From: Gammaproteobacteria bacterium
GTDB lineage: Bacteria; Pseudomonadota; Gammaproteobacteria; SZUA-140
DNA length: 64,000 nt
Assembly (NCBI GenBank): GCA_016712635.1
Contig: JADJQS010000001.1
Location: 470,001 to 534,000, forward strand
Direction: 5' to 3'
In this document: piece after piece, positions 52,515-61,999 of the stretch
Position numbering within the stretch: position 1 is the first letter of the stretch
Layout of the letters: each line of letters starts with the position of its first letter
Notes under the pieces: generated by a model
What the model was told of the DNA's origin: nothing
The model's database searches: none
Seen by the model: the letters and a program-made list of their open reading frames with translations, nothing else
Made by a program: the position numbers and the translations under genes

Positions 52515-54650
52515 GTGAAAAAACACTACTCGATTCTGAGCCTGCTGCTGATCCTGTGCTTGGGCGGGACGGCCGCCGCCGCCACGCCGCCCGATGTGGC
52601 CACGCCGACGCACGACATCCGTGTCCTGATCGATGTGTCGGGCAGCATGAAGCAGAACGACCCCGCCAATCTGCGCAAGCCGGCTCTGCGCCTGCTGACC
52701 GGTCTGCTGCCATCCGGGACGCGGGCAGGTGTATGGACCTTCGCGCGCTACGTCAACATGCTGGTTCGCTTCGGCGAAGTGGACACGGCCTGGCGCACCC
52801 AGGCCGTGGAGGCGGCGGAACGGATCAATTCGGCCGGACTGTTCACCGACATCGAGGCGGCCCTCATGACGGCGGCATGGAACTGGGCTGCCGATGCGCC
52901 CGGCGTGCGCCGCAGCATCATCCTGCTCACCGACGGGCTGGTGGACGTCTCCGAATTACCGGAGTCGGACCGCCTGTCACGCACACGCATAACCGACGAG
53001 ATTCTGCCCCGCCTGCAAGACGCCGGAGTCGATATCTATACGATCGCCCTGTCGGACGGAACGGATCAGAGCCTTCTCCAGCAGCTCGCTGCAGCCACCG
53101 GGGGCTGGTTCGAGCGTGCCGAAAACGCCGATCAACTCGAGCGGATCTTCCTGCGCATGTTCGAGAAAGCGGCCAACCCCGATACTCTGCCGCTGATCGA
53201 CAACCAGGTCCTCGTCGATGACAGCATCGGAGAACTCACCTTGCTCGTCTTCCGCAAGGACACTGCCCCGGCAACCACGCTGACCATGCCGGACGGCCTC
53301 ACGTTCGGCTCGGCGCGCCTGCCACCCAACGTGCACTGGCACAGCGATGCGCGTTACGACCTGGTCACGGTGGATAAGCCGGCAACGGGCCCCTGGCACG
53401 TCAACGCCGACACCGATCCCGACAACCGCGTGATGGTGGTAAGCAACCTGCGTGTCGTCGCGACGCAACTCCCCAACCAGATCCTGGAAGGGGACACGCT
53501 GGATTTCATGATACGTTTCACGGAACAGAATCAGGCCATCACCAATAAGGATTTCCTGCACTTCCTCACGGTCAAGACGCTCGAGAGCTCTGCCGAGGGC
53601 GCCACGGCCGAACGGCTGCTGCTCGATAACGGCCGCGACGGCGACATCGTCCCCGGCGACGGGATCTTCGGCACACAGCTGACTGCGTCCGGCGAGACCG
53701 GGGCGCATACCGTCGTCGTGGACGTCGACGGCACAACCTTCAGACGCCAGCACAGGCAGGACATCGAGGTGGTCGAGAGCCCGGTGATCGCGGACATCCG
53801 CGCGGACGAGAACGGAACCACCCTGTCCGTGATCCCGCGCGCGGGCATCATCGACCCCGAATCGCTGGAGGTGACCGCCACGATCATTGATGACGCGGAG
53901 CAGTCCGACACACGGCGCCTGGCGCGAACCAGTCCCGGCGAGTGGCGGCTTGGACTGGATGAATTTCCTCCGGACGCAGCGTATCGGGTGACTCTCGACA
54001 TCGTTGCCGAGCGCCCGAACGGCAAACCGTTCAGCTATCAGAGCAATCCTTTGCGCTTCGGGCATGCCGCAGCGTTGCACGAGGAACCCCCGGAGATCGC
54101 CGAGGATGCTTCCGAGGAAGAACTGGTCGATGCAGAAGGGGACATCCTCGAGGACGCAGAGGCAGGGGAGGCCATCGATTCCGAGGAGGAGCCGGAGCAG
54201 ACCAGCTGGGCGCTGGTCATCACGGTTGTGATCCTGCTGAACGCGCTCCTGGGCGGCGGGATGTTCCTGGTCTACCGGAAGCTCTTCGGGAGCAGCGTGA
54301 AACCCGTCGCAGAGGAAGAAGCGGAGGATAACGACCGGTCCGCGGCGACTCCCGACGCGCCGAGCGCGGTGGCGACCCCCTTCGATGACTCCAAACCGTC
54401 TGTAGTCACGCAGGTTGCGGAAGCGGCCGCCGCTGCGGAAACCAAGGCGGTCGCGGACGTCGCGCCCGCGCAAGAGGACGCCCCGGCGGAGCTGGATGTG
54501 GAGGCAGCGGCAGACACATCACCCGAACTGGTGATGGAAGGAGACGCGGCCTCCACCAAGGCGTCCGGAGAGATCGACGACCAGTTGAAGAATCTCAACG
54601 TGGATGACATCGACCTCGGTTTCGAGGAAAAGGCCCGCAGCACCGGTTAG
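52515..54650 (+). CDS. Large membrane-anchored von Willebrand factor A protein (TIGR03503-like)
   Basis: The 711-residue protein has a signal peptide (ILSLLLILCLGGTAAAA) and then a VWA domain at residues 35-215 with the MIDAS motif RVLIDVSGSMKQND and TDGLVDV. A region of beta domains follows (DNGRDGDIVPGDGIFGTQLT resembles a calcium-binding loop), then one membrane helix near residue 565 (WALVITVVILLNALLGGGMF) and an acidic, Ala-rich cytoplasmic tail. The whole matches a conserved gammaproteobacterial family of unknown role (TIGR03503). The start is the GTG at 52515. Such a periplasmic VWA on a membrane anchor suggests adhesion or assembly of an envelope complex. Confidence 0.8.
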   Translation: MKKHYSILSLLLILCLGGTAAAATPPDVATPTHDIRVLIDVSGSMKQNDPANLRKPALRLLTGLLPSGTRAGVWTFARYVNMLVRFGEVDTAWRTQAVEAAERINSAGLFTDIEAALMTAAWNWAADAPGVRRSIILLTDGLVDVSELPESDRLSRTRITDEILPRLQDAGVDIYTIALSDGTDQSLLQQLAAATGGWFERAENADQLERIFLRMFEKAANPDTLPLIDNQVLVDDSIGELTLLVFRKDTAPATTLTMPDGLTFGSARLPPNVHWHSDARYDLVTVDKPATGPWHVNADTDPDNRVMVVSNLRVVATQLPNQILEGDTLDFMIRFTEQNQAITNKDFLHFLTVKTLESSAEGATAERLLLDNGRDGDIVPGDGIFGTQLTASGETGAHTVVVDVDGTTFRRQHRQDIEVVESPVIADIRADENGTTLSVIPRAGIIDPESLEVTATIIDDAEQSDTRRLARTSPGEWRLGLDEFPPDAAYRVTLDIVAERPNGKPFSYQSNPLRFGHAAALHEEPPEIAEDASEEELVDAEGDILEDAEAGEAIDSEEEPEQTSWALVITVVILLNALLGGGMFLVYRKLFGSSVKPVAEEEAEDNDRSAATPDAPSAVATPFDDSKPSVVTQVAEAAAAAETKAVADVAPAQEDAPAELDVEAAADTSPELVMEGDAASTKASGEIDDQLKNLNVDDIDLGFEEKARSTG

Positions 54651-54669
54651 CGATTGACGGGTACTACTC

Positions 54670-54694
54670 GGAGGGCGGCGATCTGCCGCCCTCC
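54670..54694. terminator. Hairpin between convergent VWA and peroxiredoxin genes
   Basis: A perfect ten-base stem (GGAGGGCGGC with GCCGCCCTCC, five-base loop) placed between the two stops. The T-run is weak (GCTGTTTC), so it may act as a bidirectional terminator or only as an mRNA-stabilising structure. Confidence 0.55.
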
Positions 54695-54717
54695 GCTGTT
54701 TCTGGCGGCCGTCTCGG

Positions 54718-55317
54718 CTAAAGCGCCGCCGCCTCCTCGGCCAGGTAATCCGCCACCCCGCTGGTGGAGGCCTTCATGCCCTTCTTTCCCTCCTGCCAGC
54801 CGGCGGGGCATACCTCGCCATGTTTCTCGGTGAACTGGAGGGCATCGACCATGCGCAGCATCTCGTCGATATTGCGGCCGAGCGGCAGGTCGTTTACCAC
54901 CTGGTGGCGCACGATGCCTTCCTTGTCGATCAGGAAGGAACCACGCAGCGCGACGGCGTCGTTTACGAGCACGTCATAATCCCGCGCGATACCCTTGGTG
55001 AGATCGGCGACGAGCGGATACTGTACGTTACCGATACCGCCCTTGTTGACCGGCGTGTTCTTCCACGCGAGATGGCTGAAATGCGAGTCTACCGAACAGC
55101 CGATCACCTGGACGTTGCGCTTCTGGAACTTGTCCAGGCGATGATCGAAGGCAATCAGCTCGGACGGGCACACGAAGGTGAAATCGAGTGGATAGAAGAA
55201 CAGCACCACATACTTGCCGCGGTAGTGCGACAACTTGAAGCTTTCATTGAAACTGTTGTCCGGCATCACGGCGGTCGCGGTGAAATCTGGGGCCGGCTTC
55301 GCCACCAATACGGTCAT
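54718..55317 (-). CDS. 2-Cys peroxiredoxin (AhpC/TSA family)
   Basis: A thiol peroxidase that reduces hydrogen peroxide and organic peroxides. The 199-residue protein has the peroxidatic Cys in YPLDFTFVCPSE (about residue 50), the active-site Arg in the conserved KEGIVRHQVVNDLPLGRN segment, and the resolving Cys in HGEVCPAGWQEG near the C-terminus. It is the typical decameric 2-Cys group. It is transcribed alone and faces the VWA gene. No ahpF lies nearby, so thioredoxin is the likely reductant. Confidence 0.94.
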   Translation of the reverse strand: MTVLVAKPAPDFTATAVMPDNSFNESFKLSHYRGKYVVLFFYPLDFTFVCPSELIAFDHRLDKFQKRNVQVIGCSVDSHFSHLAWKNTPVNKGGIGNVQYPLVADLTKGIARDYDVLVNDAVALRGSFLIDKEGIVRHQVVNDLPLGRNIDEMLRMVDALQFTEKHGEVCPAGWQEGKKGMKASTSGVADYLAEEAAAL

Positions 55318-55515
55318 TACATTTCTCCTTGAAGATATCTGCTGAAACGATAATCCGACATTTAAATGATAACAAGTCTCATTTAGTTTAACGATTTCCG
55401 GTAGGCTTGCAAGTACCCGTTCGTTACCCCGAACATAATACTAAAGTGCCGTTGCAGATAAACCACTTCTAAACGGACATTTTCGAATGGCATCAAACGA
55501 GGGCATCGCAAAATC

Positions 55516-56895
55516 ATGAGTCCGGCCGCTGAATCGGGACCAGAATCAGGCAATGCCGCAATCGCCGGGCGCGACCTCGCCGTCCTGTGGCATCCCTGCA
55601 CCCAGATGAAGGATCATGAATTCGTGCCGCTGGTCCCGATCCGACGCGGTACCGGTGTCTGGCTGGAGGATTTCGAAGGCCGGAGATACCTCGACGCCAT
55701 CAGCTCCTGGTGGGTCAATCTTTTCGGGCACGCCAATCCGCGCATCAGTGCCGCCGTCCAGGACCAGCTTGCATCGCTCGAGCACGTGATGCTGGCCGGC
55801 TTCACCCATCTCCCTGCACTGGAACTGGCCGAGCGCCTGGTGGGGATCGCACCTCCCGGTTTGGTACGCTGTTTCTTTGCGGACAATGGATCATCCGCCG
55901 TGGAGGTCGCCCTCAAGATGAGCTTCCACTACTGGCGCAATCTCGGGCACCATAAGAAGACAAAATTCATCAATTTGACAAATAGTTACCATGGTGAAAC
56001 GCTGGGCGCACTGGCCGTGGGCGACGTAGCCCTTTACAAGGAAACCTACCGCCCGCTTTTGATGCAGGCCATTTCGGTGCCTTCTCCCGATTGTTATTGG
56101 CGGGAAAACGGACAGAGCTGGGCCGATCATTCGGCGCACCGTTTTGAGGCGATGCGTGAAGCACTGGAGCGCCACCATGATGAGGTATGCGCGGTGATCG
56201 TCGAGCCGCTGGTGCAATGCGCGGGCTCGATGCGCATGTACGATCCGGTCTATCTCAGCCTGCTGCGCGCCGCCTGCGATGACTACGGGGTGCACCTCAT
56301 CGCCGACGAGATCGCCGTCGGCTTCGGCCGCACCGGCACGATGTTCGCCTGTGAACAGGGCGGCATCAGCCCGGATTTCCTCTGTCTGTCCAAGGGGCTG
56401 ACCGGGGGTTACCTGCCGCTGTCCGCCGTGCTCACGCGCGAAGAGGTATATCAGGCCTTTTACGATGACTACCAGAACCTGACCGCCTTCCTGCATTCCC
56501 ACAGTTACACCGGCAACCCGCTCGCCTGCCGCGCGGCGCTCGCGACCCTGGACATCTTCGAACAGGACCGCGTGATCGAACGGAACGTCGCGCTGGCAGA
56601 GGCGCTTTCCGCCGCCGCCGCCCGCTTCGCCGACCACCCCAACGTCGCCGAGGTGCGCCAGCGCGGCATGATCCTCGCCATCGAGATGGCGCAGGACCGG
56701 CGCACGCGCGAACCCTATCCCTGGCAGGAGCGGCGCGGCCTGCGCGTCCACCGCCATGCCCTGGAACAGGGGGTACTGCTGCGGCCGCTCGGCAATGTCA
56801 TCTACTTCATGCCGCCCTACGTGATCACGCCGGAAGAGATCGAACTGATGACAGGGGCCGCCTGGACCGGCCTGGAACTGGCGACACGGGACTGA
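55516..56895 (+). CDS. bioA: adenosylmethionine--8-amino-7-oxononanoate aminotransferase, BioA
   Basis: BioA makes diaminopelargonic acid in biotin synthesis using SAM as amino donor and PLP as cofactor. The 459-residue protein has the class III aminotransferase pattern: LWHPCTQMKDHE, SSWWVNLFGHANPRIS, NGSSAVEVALKMSFHYW, and a Schiff-base Lys region (SKGLTGGYLPLSAVLT, catalytic Lys in SKGLT). C-terminal motifs include YTGNPLACRAAL and GVLLRPLGNVIYFMPPYVIT. The start lies 198 bases after the divergent peroxiredoxin gene. It is followed two bases later by rsmE. Confidence 0.95.
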   Translation: MSPAAESGPESGNAAIAGRDLAVLWHPCTQMKDHEFVPLVPIRRGTGVWLEDFEGRRYLDAISSWWVNLFGHANPRISAAVQDQLASLEHVMLAGFTHLPALELAERLVGIAPPGLVRCFFADNGSSAVEVALKMSFHYWRNLGHHKKTKFINLTNSYHGETLGALAVGDVALYKETYRPLLMQAISVPSPDCYWRENGQSWADHSAHRFEAMREALERHHDEVCAVIVEPLVQCAGSMRMYDPVYLSLLRAACDDYGVHLIADEIAVGFGRTGTMFACEQGGISPDFLCLSKGLTGGYLPLSAVLTREEVYQAFYDDYQNLTAFLHSHSYTGNPLACRAALATLDIFEQDRVIERNVALAEALSAAAARFADHPNVAEVRQRGMILAIEMAQDRRTREPYPWQERRGLRVHRHALEQGVLLRPLGNVIYFMPPYVITPEEIELMTGAAWTGLELATRD

Positions 56896-56897
56896 TC

Positions 56898-57641
56898 ATG
56901 CGCCTGCCCCGCATCCACCTGACCCTCGCGCTGGCCCCAGGCGCCCGTCTCGCGCTGGACGAGGCCGCCTCCGGCCATGTGCTGCGCGTGCTGCGGCTGA
57001 AGCCCGGGGCGGCATTGATCCTGTTCAACGGCAACGGCGGCGAATACGAGGCGACACTCGTCGCGGTCGAGAACCGGGCTGCGATGGTCACCGTGGGAAA
57101 TTTTATTGCTGCCGGGCGCGAATCACCTATCGCCATCACCCTGGCGCAGGGGATCTCGCGCGGGGAACGCATGGATTACACCCTGCAGAAATCGGTGGAG
57201 CTCGGGGTCGCGCGCATCGTACCGCTGCAGACCGAATTCAGCCAGGTCCGTCTCGACGGTGAACGCCTCGAACGGCGGTGCCAGCACTGGAGCGGCGTGA
57301 TCGCGAGCGCGGGCGAGCAATGCGGACGCACCCGCCTGCCCGAACTCATGCCGGTCATCTCACTGGCCGGCTGGCTGGAGTCATCGGCGGAGGCGGATCA
57401 GGGCCGGCGTCTCGTGCTCGATCCGGCCGGGGCTGCCACACTGATGCAATTGCCCGCCCCGGAGACGGGTAACATCACCCTGCTGGTCGGTCCGGAAGGT
57501 GGCCTGAGCGACCGGGAGATCGAGTTGGCCAGGCGCGCAGGATACCTGGGATTGTGCCTCGGACCGCGCATCCTGCGTACCGAGACCGCGGGGATCGCCG
57601 CCCTCGCCGCGCTGCAGACCTTGTGGGGCGATCTCGGCTAG
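56898..57641 (+). CDS. rsmE: 16S rRNA (uracil(1498)-N(3))-methyltransferase, RsmE
   Basis: RsmE methylates U1498 of 16S rRNA in the 30S decoding region. The 247-residue SPOUT-type protein has an N-terminal PUA-like part (LRVLRLKPGAALILFNGNGG), then ITLAQGISRGERMDYTLQKS, EQCGRTRLPE, and the C-terminal knot motif LLVGPEGGLSDREIE and LGPRILRTETAGIAALAAL. The start overlaps nothing but follows bioA by two bases, so the pair is one operon. Confidence 0.95.
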   Translation: MRLPRIHLTLALAPGARLALDEAASGHVLRVLRLKPGAALILFNGNGGEYEATLVAVENRAAMVTVGNFIAAGRESPIAITLAQGISRGERMDYTLQKSVELGVARIVPLQTEFSQVRLDGERLERRCQHWSGVIASAGEQCGRTRLPELMPVISLAGWLESSAEADQGRRLVLDPAGAATLMQLPAPETGNITLLVGPEGGLSDREIELARRAGYLGLCLGPRILRTETAGIAALAALQTLWGDLG

Positions 57642-57730
57642 GCAGAAGATGGCGCTGCGAATCTAAGCCTCTATTTGGAAAGAGGGTTTTAAGTTACCAT
57701 AGCTGATTCGCGAGGGTGAACAGGGAATAC

Positions 57731-59050
57731 ATGTCGATCCAGCATCTCCAACCCGTACCCCATCTGACGACCGTCCTGAACGGGCCTCTGCTCCTGCTCG
57801 AACAGCACCTGCTCGATCAGCAGACCGAGATCGAATCCTGGTTCCGCCAGGAATGGAAGAAGACGGCGGCACCGTTCTATGCCTCGGTCGACCTGCGCAA
57901 TGCCGGCTTCAAGCTGGCCCCGGTCGATACCAACCTGTTTCCGGCCGGCTTCAACAACCTCAATCCGGCCTTCATCCCGCTCTGCGTTCAGGCCCTGCAG
58001 GCGGCGATCGAGCGGGTCTGCCCCAGCGCCAACCAGATCATCCTCGTGCCGGAGAGCCATACACGCAATCCCCATTACATGGAGAGCCTCGCCACACTGC
58101 AGGACATTATCACGAAATCCGGTTTCGAGACCCGCATCGGGTCCCTGCTGGAGGACCTGGAAGCGCCGCGCGAGATCGAACTGCCCTCCGGCCGAAGGAT
58201 CCTGCTCGAACCGCTGCGGCGCAGCGGCGACAAGGTGCATATCGACGGCTTCACCCCCTGCATGGTGCTGCTGAACAACGACCTCTCCTCCGGGCGCCCG
58301 GCGCTGCTCGAAGGGCTCAGGCAGCCGGTGATCCCCGCGCTCAGGCTCGGCTGGTCCAACCGCCTGAAGTCGCAGCACTTCGCCCACTACAAAACCGTCG
58401 CGGAGGAATTCGCCGCGATCATGGAAATCGATCCCTGGCTGATCACCCCGCTGTTCCTCAAGTGCGGGGAGATCAATTTCATGAAGCGTGAGGGTGAGGA
58501 ATGCCTGGCCTACACCGTCGAATCACTACTCCGGGACATCCAGCGTAAATACGATGAATACGGGGTGAAGGATCGTCCCTTCGTGATGGTGAAGGCCGAT
58601 GCCGGCACCTACGGCATGGGGATCATGACGGCGCATTCGCCCGACGACGTACGCTCGCTCAACCGCAAGGAACGCACCCGGATGGCGGCGACGAAGGGAG
58701 GAGCGGAAACCACCAAGGTGATCGTGCAGGAAGGGGTGTACACCTTCGAAACCTGGGGTGAGGGCCAGGCGGTGAGCGAGCCGGTCGTGTACATGATCGA
58801 CCACTTCGTGGTCGGCGGATTCTACCGCGTGCACACGCGGCGCGGCGCAAATGAAAACCTCAATTCCCCCGGCATGCACTTCGAACCGCTCGCCTTCGCC
58901 AACTGCTGCACCATGCCCGAACGGAACCTGGCGCCGGACGCCCATCCCAACCGGTTCTATGCCTACGGGGTGATCGCCCGCCTGGCGCTGCTCGCCGCCG
59001 CGCGCGAAGGGGCGGCGCTGGCCGCGGGAGACCCGCTCGCATATCCATGA
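57731..59050 (+). CDS. gshA: glutamate--cysteine ligase, Acidithiobacillus-type GshA
   Basis: The first enzyme of glutathione synthesis, joining glutamate and cysteine. The 439-residue protein is not the E. coli GshA but the ferrooxidans-type (TIGR02049). Notable parts are DLRNAGFKLAPVDTNLFPAG, IILVPESHTRNPHYMESLAT, FVMVKADAGTYGMGIMTAH, and AGTYGMG as an ATP-grasp-like loop. I chose ATG 57731 (MSIQHLQP) with AGGGAA upstream; a GTG five codons earlier is possible. gshB follows 37 bases downstream on the same strand. Confidence 0.94.
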   Translation: MSIQHLQPVPHLTTVLNGPLLLLEQHLLDQQTEIESWFRQEWKKTAAPFYASVDLRNAGFKLAPVDTNLFPAGFNNLNPAFIPLCVQALQAAIERVCPSANQIILVPESHTRNPHYMESLATLQDIITKSGFETRIGSLLEDLEAPREIELPSGRRILLEPLRRSGDKVHIDGFTPCMVLLNNDLSSGRPALLEGLRQPVIPALRLGWSNRLKSQHFAHYKTVAEEFAAIMEIDPWLITPLFLKCGEINFMKREGEECLAYTVESLLRDIQRKYDEYGVKDRPFVMVKADAGTYGMGIMTAHSPDDVRSLNRKERTRMAATKGGAETTKVIVQEGVYTFETWGEGQAVSEPVVYMIDHFVVGGFYRVHTRRGANENLNSPGMHFEPLAFANCCTMPERNLAPDAHPNRFYAYGVIARLALLAAAREGAALAAGDPLAYP

Positions 59051-59087
59051 CGCCGATCCCATCGTTCCCGCATCCCCGTTCGCACCC

Positions 59088-60032
59088 ATGATCAGTCTCG
59101 GTGTTGTCATGGATCCGATCGCCGCGATCAAGCCCGGCAAGGACAGTACGCTCGCCATGCTGCTTGAGGCACAGGCGCGCGGCTGGCCGCTGTGGTACAT
59201 GGAGCAGGGCGACCTCTACCTGCGCGACGCCCGGCCGCGCGCGCGCATGCGCCAGCTCGCCGTGCGCGACGACAAGCGCGACTGGTTTACGCTTGGCGCG
59301 GAGCGCGACGCCGCGCTGGACGAGCTCGACGTCGTGCTGATGCGCAAGGACCCGCCGTTCGATATCGAGTACGTCTACACGACCTACCTGCTGGAACTGT
59401 CCGAGGCGGCCGGCGTGCTGGTGGTCAACCGTCCGCAGGGGCTGCGCAACACCAACGAGAAACTCTCCCTCGCCTGGTTCCCCCAGTGCAGCGCGCCCTC
59501 GCTGGTGACCAGCGACAGCGCGCGCCTGCACGCCTTCCTGCGCGAACAGGGCGACATCATCGTCAAGCCGCTGGAGGCGATGGGCGGCGAATCGGTATTC
59601 CGTGTCACCCCCGACAGCCCCAACCTCAACGTGATCTTCGAGGTGATGACCGGCCGCGGCACACGGCTGACCATGGCGCAGCGCTACCTGCCCGAGATCA
59701 AGCAGGGCGACAAGCGCATCCTGATGGTCGATGGCGAGCCGGTGCCCTATGCGCTGGCGCGCATCCCGGCGCCGGGCGAGACGCGCGCCAACCTGGCCGC
59801 GGGCGGCCAGGGCGTCGGCGTACCGCTCACCGAACGCGACCGCTGGATCTGCGCCCAGGTCGGACCTGAACTGCAACGGCGCGGACTCCTGTTCGTCGGC
59901 CTCGACGTGATCGGCGACTACCTGACCGAGATCAACGTCACCAGCCCGACCTGCATCCGCGAACTCGACGCCCAGTTCGGCCTCAACATCAGCGCCCTGC
60001 TGATGGACCGGATCGAGATACGGCTGTCATGA
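59088..60032 (+). CDS. gshB: glutathione synthetase, GshB
   Basis: GshB adds glycine to gamma-glutamylcysteine. The 314-residue ATP-grasp protein opens VVMDPIAAIKPGKDSTLAML and has LMRKDPPFDIEYVYTTYLLE, then NRPQGLRNTNEKLSLAWFPQ, the ATP-binding PLEAMGGESVFRVTPDSPN, and the GLDVIGDYLTEINVTSPTCI metal site. It overlaps apbE by four bases. Gene order gshA-gshB-...-tonB-yqgE-ruvX is conserved in many Gammaproteobacteria. Confidence 0.96.
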   Translation: MISLGVVMDPIAAIKPGKDSTLAMLLEAQARGWPLWYMEQGDLYLRDARPRARMRQLAVRDDKRDWFTLGAERDAALDELDVVLMRKDPPFDIEYVYTTYLLELSEAAGVLVVNRPQGLRNTNEKLSLAWFPQCSAPSLVTSDSARLHAFLREQGDIIVKPLEAMGGESVFRVTPDSPNLNVIFEVMTGRGTRLTMAQRYLPEIKQGDKRILMVDGEPVPYALARIPAPGETRANLAAGGQGVGVPLTERDRWICAQVGPELQRRGLLFVGLDVIGDYLTEINVTSPTCIRELDAQFGLNISALLMDRIEIRLS

Positions 60033-61078
60033 CACGGCCCGGGACACGCGCAGCCCTGCTCTGCCTGCTGCTGGTTCTGGCTGCCGGCTGCAGCCGTCCT
60101 CCGCCGGAGGTCTACAAGACGCAATTGATGACGCTCGGCACCATTGTCGATATCAGCCTGTGGGACGTCGACGACGCCAGGGCGCAGCAGGCGGTAAAGG
60201 CGATCGAGGACGTGCTCAATGAGGCCCATGTGCACTGGCATGCCTGGGAGCCGGGCATGCTGACCGATCTCAACACCCGGCTCTCAGCCGGCGAGACGGT
60301 AGCGCTCGCCGCAGGGGATGCAGCCTCGCTGCGCCAGGCACAGGAGCTTGCGCATAACGGTGACGAACTGTTCAACCCGGCCATCGGCCGCCTGATAGGC
60401 CTGTGGGGTTTCCACAGCGACGACCCGCCGCTCGGCCCGCCGCCCGCCCCGGACCAGATCCGCCGCCTGGTCGACGCCCACCCCACCATGGATGACCTGA
60501 TCTTTGACGGCGACCGGGTGCGCAGCGTCAATCCTGCACTGCAACTCGACATGGGCGGTTCCCACAAGGGGTATGCCGTCGACCAGGCGATCGCCGCCCT
60601 GCGCGCAGTCGGCATCGAAAACGCAATCGTCAACGCCGGCGGCGGGCTGCACGCGATCGGCACCCGCGGCGACCGCCCCTGGCGCGTCGGAATTCGCCAT
60701 CCGGCACAGCCCGGTATCATCGCCTCGCTGCAGATCCGCGGCGACGAGAGCGTGCACACGGCGGGCAACTACGAGCGCTTCTTCGATTACCAGGGCAAGC
60801 GCTACCACCACATCCTCGACCCGCGTACCGGCTACCCCGCCGAGGGGGTGCTCGCGGTGACCGTAGTACATCCGGACGGCACCGTCGCCGACGCCGCTGA
60901 CGACGCGCTCTTCGTCGCAGGCACCGCCGGCTGGAAGGAGATCGCGCGCCGCATGGGGCTCACTCAGGTGATGCTGATCGACGCCGATATGACTGTACAC
61001 ATGACCCCGCAAATGGCCGAGCGTCTGCGCATGGAAATCGATCCGCCCCCGAAGATCGTCGTGGAAGCGCCCGGATGA
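60029..61078 (+). CDS. apbE: FAD:protein FMN transferase, ApbE lipoprotein
   Basis: ApbE covalently attaches FMN to Thr/Ser of target proteins such as NqrBC or RnfG. The 349-residue precursor has a lipobox (LVLAAGCS, Cys about residue 21). The catalytic body includes MTLGTIVDISLW, LQLDMGGSHKGYAVDQAIAA, VNAGGGLHAIGTRGDRPW, HHILDPRTGYPAEG and VADAADDALFVAGTAG (metal-binding Asp). A GGSHKGYA loop replaces the more usual GGIAKGYA, a minor variation. It overlaps gshB and the NusG-II gene by four bases each. Confidence 0.93.
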   Translation: MTRPGTRAALLCLLLVLAAGCSRPPPEVYKTQLMTLGTIVDISLWDVDDARAQQAVKAIEDVLNEAHVHWHAWEPGMLTDLNTRLSAGETVALAAGDAASLRQAQELAHNGDELFNPAIGRLIGLWGFHSDDPPLGPPPAPDQIRRLVDAHPTMDDLIFDGDRVRSVNPALQLDMGGSHKGYAVDQAIAALRAVGIENAIVNAGGGLHAIGTRGDRPWRVGIRHPAQPGIIASLQIRGDESVHTAGNYERFFDYQGKRYHHILDPRTGYPAEGVLAVTVVHPDGTVADAADDALFVAGTAGWKEIARRMGLTQVMLIDADMTVHMTPQMAERLRMEIDPPPKIVVEAPG

Positions 61079-61434
61079 CCCGCGCCGATTACCTCGTGCT
61101 GGCCGGCGCACTGCTGCTTCTGCCCTGGCTGTATGCCAGCTTCTGGCACCGCGGCGGTGCGGGGGAAGAGGTACGCATCGTCGGCATCGGTGGCGAGGAG
61201 ACCATCGCCTCCCTGCGCGAGGACCGCGAGCTCCGTGTGCAGGGACCGCTCGGCACCAGCGTGATCGAGATCCGCGACGGCAAGGCGCGCTTCGTCTCCT
61301 CACCCTGCCACGGACAGCACTGCGTACATGCCGGCTGGCTCCACCTGGGAGGCGAATTCACCGCCTGCCTGCCCAACCGTATCAGCCTGGCGGTGATCGG
61401 GCGCGAACTGCGCTACGACACCATCAATTTCTGA
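61075..61434 (+). CDS. NusG domain II-containing membrane-anchored protein
   Basis: A 119-residue protein: an N-terminal hydrophobic anchor (YLVLAGALLLLPWLYASFW) then a small beta-barrel NusG_II domain (VIEIRDGKARFVSSPCHGQH, CVHAGWLHLGGEFTACLPNR). Two cysteines in SPCHGQHCVHAG form the conserved CxxxxC of this family, which occurs next to apbE and Gx transporters and in Rnf clusters. It overlaps apbE by four bases and is followed eight bases later by the Gx transporter. Confidence 0.88.
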   Translation: MTRADYLVLAGALLLLPWLYASFWHRGGAGEEVRIVGIGGEETIASLREDRELRVQGPLGTSVIEIRDGKARFVSSPCHGQHCVHAGWLHLGGEFTACLPNRISLAVIGRELRYDTINF

Positions 61435-61441
61435 CTCTATC

Positions 61442-61999
61442 ATGCAAGACGATACCGGCCTGCGCACCCTCACGTTCACCGCCACGCGGGAAGACTACCG
61501 CATCGCCTGGCTGGCCGCGCTCGCCATCACCATCCATATCGCCGAGAGCATGCTGCCGACCCCGCTGCCCGGGATCAAACCCGGCCTCGCCAATGTCGTC
61601 ACCATCGCGGCGCTGCTCCTGTACGGCTGGCGCGCCGCAATATGGGTGTCCCTGCTGCGCGTGGTGGTCGGCAGCATCCTGATCGGGACCTTCCTCACAC
61701 CGACCTTCGTGCTGAGCCTTGCCGGCGCGGTGGCGGCCATCGCGGTCATCGGCCTAGGGTGCCTGCTGCCGGGGCGCGGGCTGGGCCCGGTCGGTTACTC
61801 CCTGCTTGCCTCGATGGCGCACATCGCGGCCCAGTTCTATGTCGCCTACCGGCTGTTCATCCCGCATGACGCACTGTTCGGCCTGCTCCCCGTGCTGATG
61901 ACTGCGGCGGTCTGTTTCGGAGTGGCGAGCGGGCTCCTAGTCCAGGCCATGATGAAACACCTCAAACCTGATGCAAGCCCCAGCGATCCCGCCACCTGA
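61442..61999 (+). CDS. Gx transporter family membrane protein
   Basis: A 185-residue integral membrane protein with five to six helices (AALAITIHIAESMLPTPLP, NVVTIAALLLYGWRAAIWV, LLRVVVGSILIGTFLTPTFV). GIKPGLANVV is the signature of the Gx transporter / heptaprenyl diphosphate synthase component I family, which usually sits beside NusG-II and ApbE genes. Role unresolved; a flavin or small-ligand transporter for ApbE-type flavinylation is a common suggestion. It overlaps the TonB gene by 29 bases. Confidence 0.88.
   Translation: MQDDTGLRTLTFTATREDYRIAWLAALAITIHIAESMLPTPLPGIKPGLANVVTIAALLLYGWRAAIWVSLLRVVVGSILIGTFLTPTFVLSLAGAVAAIAVIGLGCLLPGRGLGPVGYSLLASMAHIAAQFYVAYRLFIPHDALFGLLPVLMTAAVCFGVASGLLVQAMMKHLKPDASPSDPAT

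Noticed and set aside
52977..54473. Long minus-strand frame opposite the VWA gene
   Set aside because: Mirror of a well-supported coding frame; no recognisable protein features.
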